Shown one piece after another: positions 48,710-57,641 of a DNA stretch of 64,000 nt. The stretch is from Acidithiobacillus ferridurans. GTDB lineage: Bacteria > Pseudomonadota > Gammaproteobacteria > Acidithiobacillales > Acidithiobacillaceae. The DNA is taken from assembly GCF_003966655.1 (NCBI RefSeq), contig NZ_AP018795.1:1877501-1941500 (forward strand), read 5' to 3'. The position numbers and the translations under genes are program-made. Under the pieces are notes generated by a model, which did no database searches, was not told the DNA's origin, and saw only the letters and a list, made by a program, of their open reading frames with translations. Numbering within the stretch: the first letter of the stretch is position 1; each line of letters opens with the position of its first letter.

Positions 48710-51043
48710 ATGAAGAAATCAAATAAACACCCTTTAAGGCAGAGCCTATTGGTAGCAACAGGACTACTGGGCAGCTCACTTCTACCGGTCTATGCAGAAG
48801 TGGCCACCCCTACATCGCCTCCGGCCAAAAAAGTATATAAAATTAAGTCGGTTTCTAAGAATTTGTTGAGAATCGTCGAGAAGGCGGCGCTTACCCAGGT
48901 CAAACCAGTCTATGGTGCAGAAACTGCACTCATCCCCCAAAAGTTTTTGGAGGGCCAGGAGTCTACGCAGAATGCCTCGACCATTCTGAGTTTTGTGCCT
49001 GGGGTCAATGCCACCAGCACGAACCCCATTGGCGTCAAGACCCATATTTCTGTACGTGGTTTCTCTCAGACACAAGTAGGCTACACCTTTGATAATTTGC
49101 CCATAGCTGATTTGTTCAATGGCGGTTTATCCGGAGGTAATAACAATTATGCGGATTTGACGAATCTCATCCCGGTTACGCTGGGCGAAACCTCCGGCAT
49201 CCGGGTGACCTATGGCACACCATCGCCAGATATCAACGCTGTCGGCGCTATTGGTGGGAATATTGATTATCTGCCAAAGATTCCGTCGGCAAAACGTTAC
49301 GAGTCAGTATTTGCCGGTTATGGTTCTTTCGACACACGCAGCTATGGTGCCGAGATCAATACCGGCGCAAACCCTGGTTATGGCAACCTCCTGTTGAGAT
49401 TCTCTTCGCGCCAGACTGCAGGCTACCTGGACCACAGCCCTGATCGCGAATATTCCTACTATGCGGCCTATGATTTACCGCAGATATCGCCGACCTCCAA
49501 GTGGTCAGTCATATTTTTGCTGAACAAAAACAAGGGCGCGACCGCGGCGCGAATGCCGGTTGCGCTGTTGCAGCAATATGGACCCTATTACCAGTGGCCG
49601 CTGTCCGTCACTTATGCGAATGGCACGGCGGAACATATGATGGCTATTGTGCAAAATAAAACGCTTATCTCATCTCACGCCGTTTTTGGTTTCAAGGGAT
49701 TTTATGCCTTTACCAACTCCAATCGTTTGGAGTATGTGAATCCCAGTGTCAATATGCCTTATAACAGCTTTGTTACTTTTTATCTCAATCCGGCACAAAC
49801 TGTCTGTCAGTATTCTGGAAATGATTTTGCAGGTAATAATTCTGCGGCATGTCAGGCGCAAACAATTAACGGGGATAATTATCACAGTTACAGCTATACC
49901 ACAAATACTTTCGGGTTTAATCCTTCTGTCGAGTGGCTCAGTCATTATGTGGACTTAAAAGCCGGAGGATTAGGCGCGTTCTCTCTGTATCATTCGCGGG
50001 ACTATGTTTACGGAACCCCGAATGTTCCCGAAGTGGCTGGTTACAATAACCTCTGGGATGAGCACGCATGGCGTCTGTACGGTAAGCTCTATGCGCAAGC
50101 AAAAATCAAGCTGGCGCACTCTTTGGCGATTACCCCTGGTCTGAAATATGAGACGGTGAGCACGCATATCAATGATGTGCCGGGGTACTACTACACCGTA
50201 GGTGCGAGCAGTGGCCGCTCTTACAGTGAGGTGAGTCCATACGCTGGTATCCAGTATAAGCCGATAAAAGCGGTAACTCTGTATGCCAACTATGCGGTTG
50301 GCTACAAGTATCCGAATATCACCGCATTCTATGCGGCTGACAGCAATGCTACATCGACATCGCCATCGACGCCAGTGACGATAAAACCGGAGCAAGTCAA
50401 CACCTACCAGTTTGGGGCGGCTTACAAGCATGATGGCCTTGATGCGAGTATTTCTTTCTATCGCTCAGACTTCACACATACGTTCAGCTCTTACTATGAT
50501 ACAACAACAGGGTTGACTTATGAGTACAATATCGGTTCTTCATCGTATCAAGGTATAAACATTGCCACTGCTTACGCATTAGATAATTATATATCGATTT
50601 ATGGTAACTACTCACTTCAGTCGGCACATTACACCTCAAACTCGTCAAGCGCTTATGGAGTTGCCACCAGCATTGGAGAGCCGCGGGCCAATACCCCGAC
50701 TTATCTTGCGGGTGTGGGGATAGAAGGGCATTACATGGGTACGCGCGCCCGATTGTACGGCAATCTGGTCGGCCCGCAATATATTGAGGCCAGTACGGGT
50801 GCACCAACTTCTATCAGTATGCCCGCCTATGCGACCATGAACTTCAACCTTGCGCATACCTTTCGAATACATCAGTACGGGTTTAAAAATGTGACGTTCA
50901 GCTTGAGCGGGGTGAATCTCCTGAACTCCGAAGCCTCGGTGCTGGAAAAGCAGTTTCCTTATATCAATCAGCCCGGCAATTATTTAGAAGCGGAGCCGAT
51001 GATGCCGCGCTCCTTCTTTGGGACGGTGAAATTAGTATTTTAA
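48710..51043 (+). CDS. TonB-dependent outer-membrane receptor
   Basis: A 777-residue receptor. Signal peptide QSLLVATGLLGSSLLPVYA (cleavage near residue 29), a short linker with VYKIKSV that may hold the TonB box, plug domain (residues ~85-200, with ILSFVPGVNATSTNPIGVKTHISVRGFSQTQVGYTFDNLPIA), then a 22-strand barrel rich in Tyr/Asn/Ser and ending SFFGTVKLVF with the typical terminal Phe. Base composition is lower in GC than the housekeeping part. Lying between the regulator and purine-degrading genes with its own ExbBD-TonB, it may import purines or nucleosides, but a siderophore-like ligand is not excluded. Confidence 0.92.
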   Translation: MKKSNKHPLRQSLLVATGLLGSSLLPVYAEVATPTSPPAKKVYKIKSVSKNLLRIVEKAALTQVKPVYGAETALIPQKFLEGQESTQNASTILSFVPGVNATSTNPIGVKTHISVRGFSQTQVGYTFDNLPIADLFNGGLSGGNNNYADLTNLIPVTLGETSGIRVTYGTPSPDINAVGAIGGNIDYLPKIPSAKRYESVFAGYGSFDTRSYGAEINTGANPGYGNLLLRFSSRQTAGYLDHSPDREYSYYAAYDLPQISPTSKWSVIFLLNKNKGATAARMPVALLQQYGPYYQWPLSVTYANGTAEHMMAIVQNKTLISSHAVFGFKGFYAFTNSNRLEYVNPSVNMPYNSFVTFYLNPAQTVCQYSGNDFAGNNSAACQAQTINGDNYHSYSYTTNTFGFNPSVEWLSHYVDLKAGGLGAFSLYHSRDYVYGTPNVPEVAGYNNLWDEHAWRLYGKLYAQAKIKLAHSLAITPGLKYETVSTHINDVPGYYYTVGASSGRSYSEVSPYAGIQYKPIKAVTLYANYAVGYKYPNITAFYAADSNATSTSPSTPVTIKPEQVNTYQFGAAYKHDGLDASISFYRSDFTHTFSSYYDTTTGLTYEYNIGSSSYQGINIATAYALDNYISIYGNYSLQSAHYTSNSSSAYGVATSIGEPRANTPTYLAGVGIEGHYMGTRARLYGNLVGPQYIEASTGAPTSISMPAYATMNFNLAHTFRIHQYGFKNVTFSLSGVNLLNSEASVLEKQFPYINQPGNYLEAEPMMPRSFFGTVKLVF

Positions 51044-51381
51044 ACCATGCCACCACCGGTCTATGGCTGATCCCGTGAATAGCGGCGCCGCGTTGGAGAT
51101 TCACCATCTGGAAACCTTCTGGGTAGCGCCAGTCCCCGACCGGGATCGGTGCATGCATCCCGGTATGCCCTTCGTGATCTGGGTGTTGGGATCCCGCCTT
51201 GGCAGCGACGCCCGTGATCGGTGTGCCCCTTTATGGGATGGGATTGTGGAATTTTACCCTGTTCGTGTGTCGTCGGGCACGCTGATCTAGCTAGCTCCAG
51301 CCATGCTGCTATCGCTCATGGTCCGCCAGGTGCCATCATCTTCCTGGGATAGCGCGATGTACTTTAGGAAGTTAAATAACT
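51044..51381. other. Intergenic region between receptor and TSUP gene
   Basis: About 340 bases. A 75-codon frame at 51063-51290 reads through most of it but matches no family I know and has no ribosome site, so it may be chance or a gene remnant. No hairpin terminator seen after the receptor. Confidence 0.4.
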
Positions 51382-52188
51382 ATGGGTACGAGCATGAACA
51401 TCGTCTGGCTTTATGCGTTTTCTGGGGCGATCGCGGGCATAATTTCAGGAATGCTAGGAGTTGGCGGCGGGATCGTCCTGGTCCCTATCCTGATTTTTAT
51501 CTTTGGTGTTCTCGCCATACCCGAAGGCATAGCAGCGCATATGGCAATCGGAACGTCCCTGGCAACAATTATATTTACCTCAATGTCGGCAATATATGCT
51601 CAGCACAGGCGAAAAGCAATTGACTGGAATCTGGTCAGAAAGCTTGCTCCGGCGACCATTCTTGGAAGCCTCATCAGCGGTTATCTGGCAGGGCTGATTC
51701 CCGGGCTGGCATTGAAAGCAATATTTGGCGTATTTTTAGTGGCGGCGGCGGTGCAAATGTTTTTTGAATGGCGACCGGCACCTCATCGTACCCTGCCAAG
51801 CCCCTTAGCCCTTTTGGGCATCGGTACGGGTATTGGCGCGCTCTCCGCAATGTTGGGGATTGGCGGTGGCACGCTCACGGTTCCATTCTTCAATTGGTGT
51901 AATGTGGATTTGCGTCGGGCCATAGCTACATCAACGACTTTGGGGTTTGGACTGGCGATCTTTGGCACCATTGGTTTCATTGCATCCGGATTTCAACGGC
52001 CCGGGTTGCCGTCGGCCAGTTTTGGTTATGTTTCCTTGCCAGCTATGCTAGGAATAGCAAGTACTGCAGTGCTATTCGCGCCGTTTGGCGTTCATTTATC
52101 ATATCGTCTTCCCGTGCGCCGACTCAAACGTATATTCGCTTTACTCCTCCTCTGCCTTGCGTTTAATATACTCCTGAATTTCATATAA
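51382..52188 (+). CDS. TSUP (TauE/SafE) family carrier
   Basis: A 268-residue membrane protein with about eight helices and the duplicated TSUP motif: SGMLGVGGGIVLVPILI in the first half and SAMLGIGGGTLTVPFFNW in the second. TSUP carriers move sulfite, sulfonates, sulfoacetate or other organic anions. Presence inside a purine island suggests export or import of an anionic intermediate, such as a ureide or glyoxylate, but sulfur chemistry of the host is an alternative. ATG 51382 has AGGAAG eleven bases upstream; ATG 51394 is an alternative. Confidence 0.88.
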   Translation: MGTSMNIVWLYAFSGAIAGIISGMLGVGGGIVLVPILIFIFGVLAIPEGIAAHMAIGTSLATIIFTSMSAIYAQHRRKAIDWNLVRKLAPATILGSLISGYLAGLIPGLALKAIFGVFLVAAAVQMFFEWRPAPHRTLPSPLALLGIGTGIGALSAMLGIGGGTLTVPFFNWCNVDLRRAIATSTTLGFGLAIFGTIGFIASGFQRPGLPSASFGYVSLPAMLGIASTAVLFAPFGVHLSYRLPVRRLKRIFALLLLCLAFNILLNFI

Positions 52189-52891
52189 CTATGGCATATA
52201 TGATTTGCCCATCAGCCGGAAGTAGCCTTCCCTACCACCTGAATTGTGATCTGGTAACCTGGTGGCCACTAAAGTCGACCAGGAAGAACTTACGGGTTAC
52301 CTTAAACATGCTGACTAATGCGGAGAAATCCGTCTACAAGCAGATGGTGTATGACTCCGTCACGAACTGTACGCCAAACTCCCCAGCTGGTTCAAGGTAC
52401 TTGCGTCCCTAGCAGCAATACTGTTTAGTTGGAAACAATCCCGGGGCATCGGTCACACGTCAATCGCAATGGATTGCCCCTATCCCTGATTAGGTATGCG
52501 CTCATTTCTCCGCGTACGCCGAGTGGCTTACGTTTGTCACGACCGGTAACGGCCGACCGGAAGCGATTGACGAGCGATCAATAGTGAACCCAACAGGTCT
52601 TTAACAGCGGCAAACCGTTGCGTTTTTTGAATACGTATCGCACCAAAAAAGAACTTTACCGAATCCAAAAATATGTCCATCATCATTATGAAAGAATTTT
52701 TTGGATGGAGGCGAAGCCTGCACTATTGTAGTGCAGTACAGCATTTCCTGCACCAAAAAAGAAGTTGCCAACTTGTGTTAGTGCGGTAACTATATGATCG
52801 TACGTGTGATATAGTCAATTGGTGCAAATGGCATGTTCTATGCTTAGTCTATGCCGGAGAGTTTTATCAATCACCTTGTGATGGAGTTTAT
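52189..52891. other. 700-bp gene-free region upstream of exbB with repeated sites
   Basis: No convincing gene: short frames (for example 52191-52412) match nothing. The left half looks like degraded sequence. The right half is AT-rich and full of repeats: GCACCAAAAAAGAA twice (52640-52653, 52750-52763, exactly 110 bases apart), the palindrome at 52718-52736, and TTGGTGCA (52819-52826), which inverts TGCACCAA (52749-52756). It most likely carries the exbB promoter and its operators. Confidence 0.55.
52718..52736. promoter_or_regulatory. Perfect 19-bp palindrome upstream of exbB
   Basis: CTGCACTA-TTG-TAGTGCAG, with 8-bp perfect arms. A related half TTAGTGCGG follows near 52779. Suits a dimeric repressor or activator site 156 bases before the exbB start. 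Confidence 0.5.
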
Positions 52892-53596
52892 ATGACCTCG
52901 TTCAGTTATCTCGTACACCTTGCCAATTACTCAGATGGTGTTCTGTACCTGTTGATGATTCTTTTCGTGGTTGAGCTTGCCGTGATTTTCGATCGGGGCT
53001 GGTATCTTCGTAACGCCATCAGCAAAGGTAAGAAAATTCTTTGGGGAATATCCGTCCGCGGCAAGTTGAGGCGCCCCGACCTGGAAGATCTGGTGGCTTT
53101 GTCCAAGGGTCTTCCCGAAGAATCTCTGCTGGGCGTGGCGCTCCGGCATTTCAATTTGATTCATCATTACGGTAGCGCGCGTGGAGAAGCCTTCGCGAAT
53201 CGTTTGGATGAAGCTATTTTTCTAATGACGCCCAATCTGGATAAGCGCCTTTGGATTTTGGACACCATCGTCACTCTGGCGCCCCTGCTGGGCCTGTTCG
53301 GAACCATACTGGGTATGTTCCACGCGTTCTCCATTCTTGCGGTGCCTGGTCATAATCCCACTTCTGTTACTGGCGGTGTTGCGGATGCGCTGATTGCCAC
53401 CGCGTCTGGACTCTTTATTGCCATGATCGGCTTACTGAGTTTTAACGCATTCAACAATGCTATCGAGAAAACCATTTTCCAGCTTGAGTCGCTGAAAGTG
53501 GTGCTCATGAATCGCTTGGATGGGGCGCCCGTGGTGCTAGAGGAGACAGCAGTCAACGCCACGTCATCAATTACCGCATCTGAAATGGCCGTATGA
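52892..53596 (+). CDS. exbB: ExbB-type proton channel subunit
   Basis: A 234-residue MotA/TolQ/ExbB protein. Three membrane helices: residues ~12-33 (VLYLLMILFVVELAVIF), ~128-155 (IVTLAPLLGLFGTILGMFHAFSIL) and ~165-190 (ALIATASGLFIAMIGLLSFNAF), with the large cytoplasmic loop between the first two. ExbB with ExbD uses proton motive force to energise TonB. Directly followed by exbD and tonB, so it is a dedicated set. RBS GGAG lies upstream of the ATG. Confidence 0.93.
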   Translation: MTSFSYLVHLANYSDGVLYLLMILFVVELAVIFDRGWYLRNAISKGKKILWGISVRGKLRRPDLEDLVALSKGLPEESLLGVALRHFNLIHHYGSARGEAFANRLDEAIFLMTPNLDKRLWILDTIVTLAPLLGLFGTILGMFHAFSILAVPGHNPTSVTGGVADALIATASGLFIAMIGLLSFNAFNNAIEKTIFQLESLKVVLMNRLDGAPVVLEETAVNATSSITASEMAV

Positions 53597-53644
53597 CGTT
53601 TCGGAAGATCTTTTTACTTTGGCAGGCAACGCAAGGAGTAAAGC

Positions 53645-54043
53645 ATGTTACCCCAACGCCGGCCCCGCAAAAAAGGGCGTGTAGAAATCATCCCGATGAT
53701 TGACGTTATGCTGTTTCTGTTGGTTTTTTTCATCATGATTACTTTGCAGATGATTACGGATAAGGGGTTAAAGCTAGACTTGCCCACATCCAGTGATACA
53801 AAAGTACTGCCGCATCCGCATTTCGTGCTCAATATACTGAAGGATGGCGGTGTTGTGGCGAAGGGCAAAAAAATGAGTCTGGATCAACTGCAGAGTTTCC
53901 TCGCTGGCGATGGCGATGCTAAACACACACAGGTGACGATTGCTGCCGATAAAATGGTGCCCTTCAAGGATTTTGTGCAGGTGATGGATGCATGTCAAAA
54001 AGCGGGTGTAACCAACATTGGTATTGCGGCGAAGCCAGCATGA
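53645..54043 (+). CDS. exbD: ExbD-type energy transducer
   Basis: A 132-residue ExbD/TolR. One transmembrane helix near residues 16-38 with the proton-relay Asp in IPMIDVMLFLLVFFIM, then a periplasmic domain (KMSLDQLQSFLAG...KDFVQVMDACQKAGVTNIGIAAKPA). AAGGAG lies upstream of the ATG. Partner of the preceding ExbB. Confidence 0.94.
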   Translation: MLPQRRPRKKGRVEIIPMIDVMLFLLVFFIMITLQMITDKGLKLDLPTSSDTKVLPHPHFVLNILKDGGVVAKGKKMSLDQLQSFLAGDGDAKHTQVTIAADKMVPFKDFVQVMDACQKAGVTNIGIAAKPA

Positions 54044-54134
54044 GTATCCGTGTCTGTGCTCTGGGTGACGTGAGCGGATACCAAACGTACAGTTGGCGAG
54101 TGAGACAGTATTTGAAGATTGGGAATAGATTTGT

Positions 54135-54884
54135 ATGACTACCACGATGCCTAGGATTGCGAATAATGCACTCATGCCGGAGCCGAAGGAACGCCATTTC
54201 AAGTATGCCGTGGGCGGTGCAGTGGTGGTTGAGGCTCTGCTCGTGCTCGGCTTGATCTGGTATGGACACAGCACGCCTCCGGTAAAGGCCGTTAAGCCCA
54301 AGGAGCACGTCATTGCGGTACAAATGGTGACTTTGCCGCAACCATCGCCGAAGGTGGTACCCAAGCCTTTACCGAAACCGGTTCCACCCAAACCAGTGGT
54401 GCATCATGTGCCTCCGCCACCGCCCCGTCCGCACCCGAAGGTGGTGATTCCGCCGAAACAACCGGCGCCAACGCCACCCGCGCCGCCGGTAAAACAGGTT
54501 ACTCCTCCGAAGCCGGTGCCAATGCCGGCCCCTAAGCCGGTGGTGACTCCGCCGCCTGCGCCACCACCGATGTCAGCTCAGCAGACGGCGTCAATGATGG
54601 GGCGTTATGTTGGTATGGTACGGCCGATAATTCAGCAGAGCCTGCGTGTTCCCGCTGAGTTGCGGGCGATGGGGCTGAGTGGCAAAGCTACTGTGGAGTT
54701 CGAAATTTCTCCATCGGGTCAATTGCTTTGGGCGAAAATTATCAAGCCGAGTCCGTTAGGCGCGGTAAATCGTGCGGCACTTGCCGCGATTCAAAAGGGT
54801 GGCTTTCCACCATTTTTGAAAAAGATGCCTAAGCAGAATACGGTTTTTCAAATTGATGTAAAAGTAGGTGCTGGATCAAATTAG
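54135..54884 (+). CDS. tonB: TonB energy-transducing protein
   Basis: A 249-residue TonB. Cytoplasmic N-terminus, one signal-anchor helix (YAVGGAVVVEALLVLGLIWYG, about residues 24-44), a long Pro/Lys/Val-rich periplasmic linker (residues ~70-145) and the C-terminal TonB domain (LRAMGLSGKATVEFEISPSGQLLWAKIIKPSP ... FPPFLKKMP). It contacts the TonB box of outer-membrane receptors. Lies 91 bases after exbD with a weak ribosome site, so it may be made at lower level. Confidence 0.92.
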   Translation: MTTTMPRIANNALMPEPKERHFKYAVGGAVVVEALLVLGLIWYGHSTPPVKAVKPKEHVIAVQMVTLPQPSPKVVPKPLPKPVPPKPVVHHVPPPPPRPHPKVVIPPKQPAPTPPAPPVKQVTPPKPVPMPAPKPVVTPPPAPPPMSAQQTASMMGRYVGMVRPIIQQSLRVPAELRAMGLSGKATVEFEISPSGQLLWAKIIKPSPLGAVNRAALAAIQKGGFPPFLKKMPKQNTVFQIDVKVGAGSN

Positions 54885-54944
54885 CGCTCTTACGAGTTAG
54901 TAGTGCTTCGGTCCAACGGGTTGTAACACTGAGGGAGAAGGGTG

Positions 54945-56362
54945 ATGGGTGACAGACATTCAATAAGCGCCACGACAGAGGCAGAACGTACCAGCTCGGC
55001 GCCTCATGTCGCTCTGATCTGGCTCGCCGCGACCATGACCGCCTCCAGCCTGCCGGTCGGCGTCCTCATCGCCCAGTTGTTTCCTTTGGCGCCATTTCTG
55101 TGGGTTGTGCTGCTGGCGTCCACACTATTTGCCGCCGTGGGCATCCTCAGCATCCCGGGATTCCTGTATGGGATTCCGACCATGGCGGTTTCCGCACGCG
55201 TTTTTGGAAAGCCAGTCAATAAGCTGATTTCTCTAAGTAACTGGTTGTCTCAGTTGGGTTGGCAGGCCGTGGTGTTGGTACTTGTGGTGTATATCCTCCG
55301 CAGTGTTTTTGACAGCTATGGATTAGCACCTGCGAATAGCAGTATTTATTATGCCTTGGTATTGGCTATACTGGGCAATTTTGTGGTGCCCATTATCGGA
55401 TATAAGGCCATCGTGACGGCGCAGACGGTGGGGGCGCTATTCCTCGCCCTGTTTGCGATAGCCATACTGGTATATCTGCATGGTGGACAGGCGCTTCCGA
55501 TGCTGTCTGCCGTAGGCAACATTGACGGAATTCAAACCCTGGGTGGAATTTCATTGGCGCTCATGGGCGGCGCGTTCTCATGGACGATGTTTGCTTCGGA
55601 TTATTCGCGGTATGTGCGGTGTGACACGAGCCTGGCTAAAATGGCGCTATGGCCGAGCCTCGGCGGATTTGCGGGGGTAGCCTCATCCTCGCATTAGCCA
55701 TCACGCTGTATGTGCATGGCGGTATCCAGGTAGGACCTGCAGGAATAAGTCTCACGGCGGCCGGACTGGGCACTTCGGTACTGTATTTAGGTTTTTGCAC
55801 TTTTGCGATATTGGGATTGTTGGCATCCAATTTCCTGAACTCTTACAGTTCCGCTTTCAGCCTCGCGGTGGTAGTGGGTAAAGATTTGGATCGCAAGAAA
55901 GTTACGGTACTGGATGCCCTGCTGGCAACATTGGTCGGTATCTATATGCTTTTTGTAGCGCCGTCATTCTGGGAATCTTTTCAAACTTTCCTGGATTTGC
56001 TGATTATTGTTGCGGCACCGTGGACCGGTGTGATGATCATCTACGTGCTGTGGGACGTGCTCCCGGAAGCACGCGGAGGGTGGAGCAGAATGCTATATAG
56101 GCCTGCCAATGTCTGGGTGCTCGCTATAGGGATCGCAGTTACCATATTGTTCTCCAATAATCCGATTTGGGAGGGATACGGAGCGCATCTATTGCATGGT
56201 ACAGATATATCTCCATTGGCGGGTGTCGCGACGACAATTGTGGCATCAATACTCTATCGGATTTTGTTTTGTCACCATACGGCTACTGACGAGATGTGGC
56301 AGGTGAGAACGTTATCCAAACCGATTGTCAGTGAGATTACCGATGAAGGCGCCAACGGGTAA
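54945..56362 (+). pseudogene. NCS1-family purine/cytosine permease, single-base frameshift
   Basis: A cytosine/purine permease of the NCS1 type with twelve predicted helices. As given it is cut in two at a five-base G run (55673-55677): the first frame ends LGGFAGVASSSH-stop, the second resumes GGSLILALAITLYVHGG. One added G gives a seamless 472-residue protein of normal size. The N-terminal half has MTASSLPVGVLIAQLF and the central FSWTMFASDYSRYV, which is the usual DYSRY motif. GAGGGAG is seven bases before the ATG at 54945. Just upstream of guanine deaminase (2-base gap), so a nucleobase substrate is likely. Confidence 0.85.
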
Positions 56363-56364
56363 AG

Positions 56365-57594
56365 ATGATGGAAAAAATATTTAGGGCGTCGATACTTAAT
56401 CCGATAGATGCCAATACCTGGAGATTTTTCCAGGATGGTGCTTTAGGTGTCGATCAGGGCATCATTATGCGTATGGGTGATTTCACTACGATGCTGAGTC
56501 AGATCGACGCTGATACGGAAGTAGAAGATCTGGATGGGGTTATCGTTCCAGGCTTTGTCGATGTCCATTTGCATTGGGTGCAACATCGTGTCAGGGGACG
56601 TTTCTCTGGCGAACTCCTGACCTGGCTGCGAGAGTATATCTGGCCAGAAGAGGCGCGCTATGTGGATACCGATTTCGCCAGGGCTGCGGCGGCGCAATTC
56701 TATGGCGATGTATTGCGTGCGGGGACCGTGATGGGCATGAGCTATTCCAGCCCGCATGCCGAGGCCACGCAGATTGCACTGACGTCGATGCGTGGCGATT
56801 GGGTCATTGGTAACGTCCTGATGGCGATTAATGCGCCCCGTACATTGACTGACTACAGCCTGCATGATCCTGACGCGTTGCGTGCGTTTATGCGCCAAAC
56901 GGATATTACACACTATGCACTGACACCCCGTTTTGCACCCAATCTGACGGCAGCATCGCTGAAGGCATTGGGACAGATCGCCGCCGAGAGTCCATGTTTA
57001 ATCCAGACGCATCTCGCGGAATCGGTCGCGGAGCTGCAATGGGTTAAAGAGCTGTTTCCCGACGCTGCTCACTATACTGAGGTGTATGACCGCGCGGGTC
57101 TTCTGACGCCCCGAACGATATTGGGCCACTGTATTGAGATGCGTGACGAGGAATGGCGCTGTCTTCGGGCACGCGGCTCCTGGGTGGCGCATTGTCCTAC
57201 CAGTAATGAGGCGCTGGGAAACCGACGCATGCCCTTGGAGCAAGTACGTGCTTACAACATCCCCTTTGCGCTGGCGAGTGACATAGGCGGTGGTCCCAGC
57301 CATAGCATGCTACATGTTATGCAGCGATTTCTGGGCGTACATCGGGAAGCTGGCGTTTCTGTTGTGCCGCAGGAGGCCTTGTATCGTTCTACCAAGGCGG
57401 GGGCCGAATGTATGGGCAGAGGATCCATCGGCGGTGATTTGACGGTGGGGAAACGTGCCGATTTTGTGCTCCTGCCGCAAAAGCCCGCAGTGGATTCTAT
57501 AGAGCACTGGTTTGAGGAATGCTTAAGTGGTAACCCCACTGATCTGGAACAGCGTCCGCTGGGGACCTGGCTCAGCGGTGCACGGGTGGCCTAG
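56365..57594 (+). CDS. guaD: Guanine deaminase-like amidohydrolase
   Basis: A 409-residue metal-dependent amidohydrolase. Zinc ligands: PGFVDVHLHWVQ, the His in QTHLAESVAELQWVKELFPDAAHYTEVYDRAGLL, GHCIEMRDEEW and the Asp in ASDIGGGPSHSMLHVMQRF. The AHCPTSNEALG segment and the spacing match guanine deaminase, which converts guanine to xanthine and ammonia. Some 8-oxoguanine or ammelide deaminases look similar, so substrate is likely but not certain. It lies two bases after the permease gene. Confidence 0.85.
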   Translation: MMEKIFRASILNPIDANTWRFFQDGALGVDQGIIMRMGDFTTMLSQIDADTEVEDLDGVIVPGFVDVHLHWVQHRVRGRFSGELLTWLREYIWPEEARYVDTDFARAAAAQFYGDVLRAGTVMGMSYSSPHAEATQIALTSMRGDWVIGNVLMAINAPRTLTDYSLHDPDALRAFMRQTDITHYALTPRFAPNLTAASLKALGQIAAESPCLIQTHLAESVAELQWVKELFPDAAHYTEVYDRAGLLTPRTILGHCIEMRDEEWRCLRARGSWVAHCPTSNEALGNRRMPLEQVRAYNIPFALASDIGGGPSHSMLHVMQRFLGVHREAGVSVVPQEALYRSTKAGAECMGRGSIGGDLTVGKRADFVLLPQKPAVDSIEHWFEECLSGNPTDLEQRPLGTWLSGARVA

Positions 57595-57641
57595 GAGATG
57601 TATATGCATAGCCTTATAAAACATACGGAGCAACACCTTTT

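Noticed and set aside
52191-52412. Small 73-codon frame after the TSUP gene
   Set aside because: No ribosome site and no recognisable motif; surrounding sequence looks non-coding.
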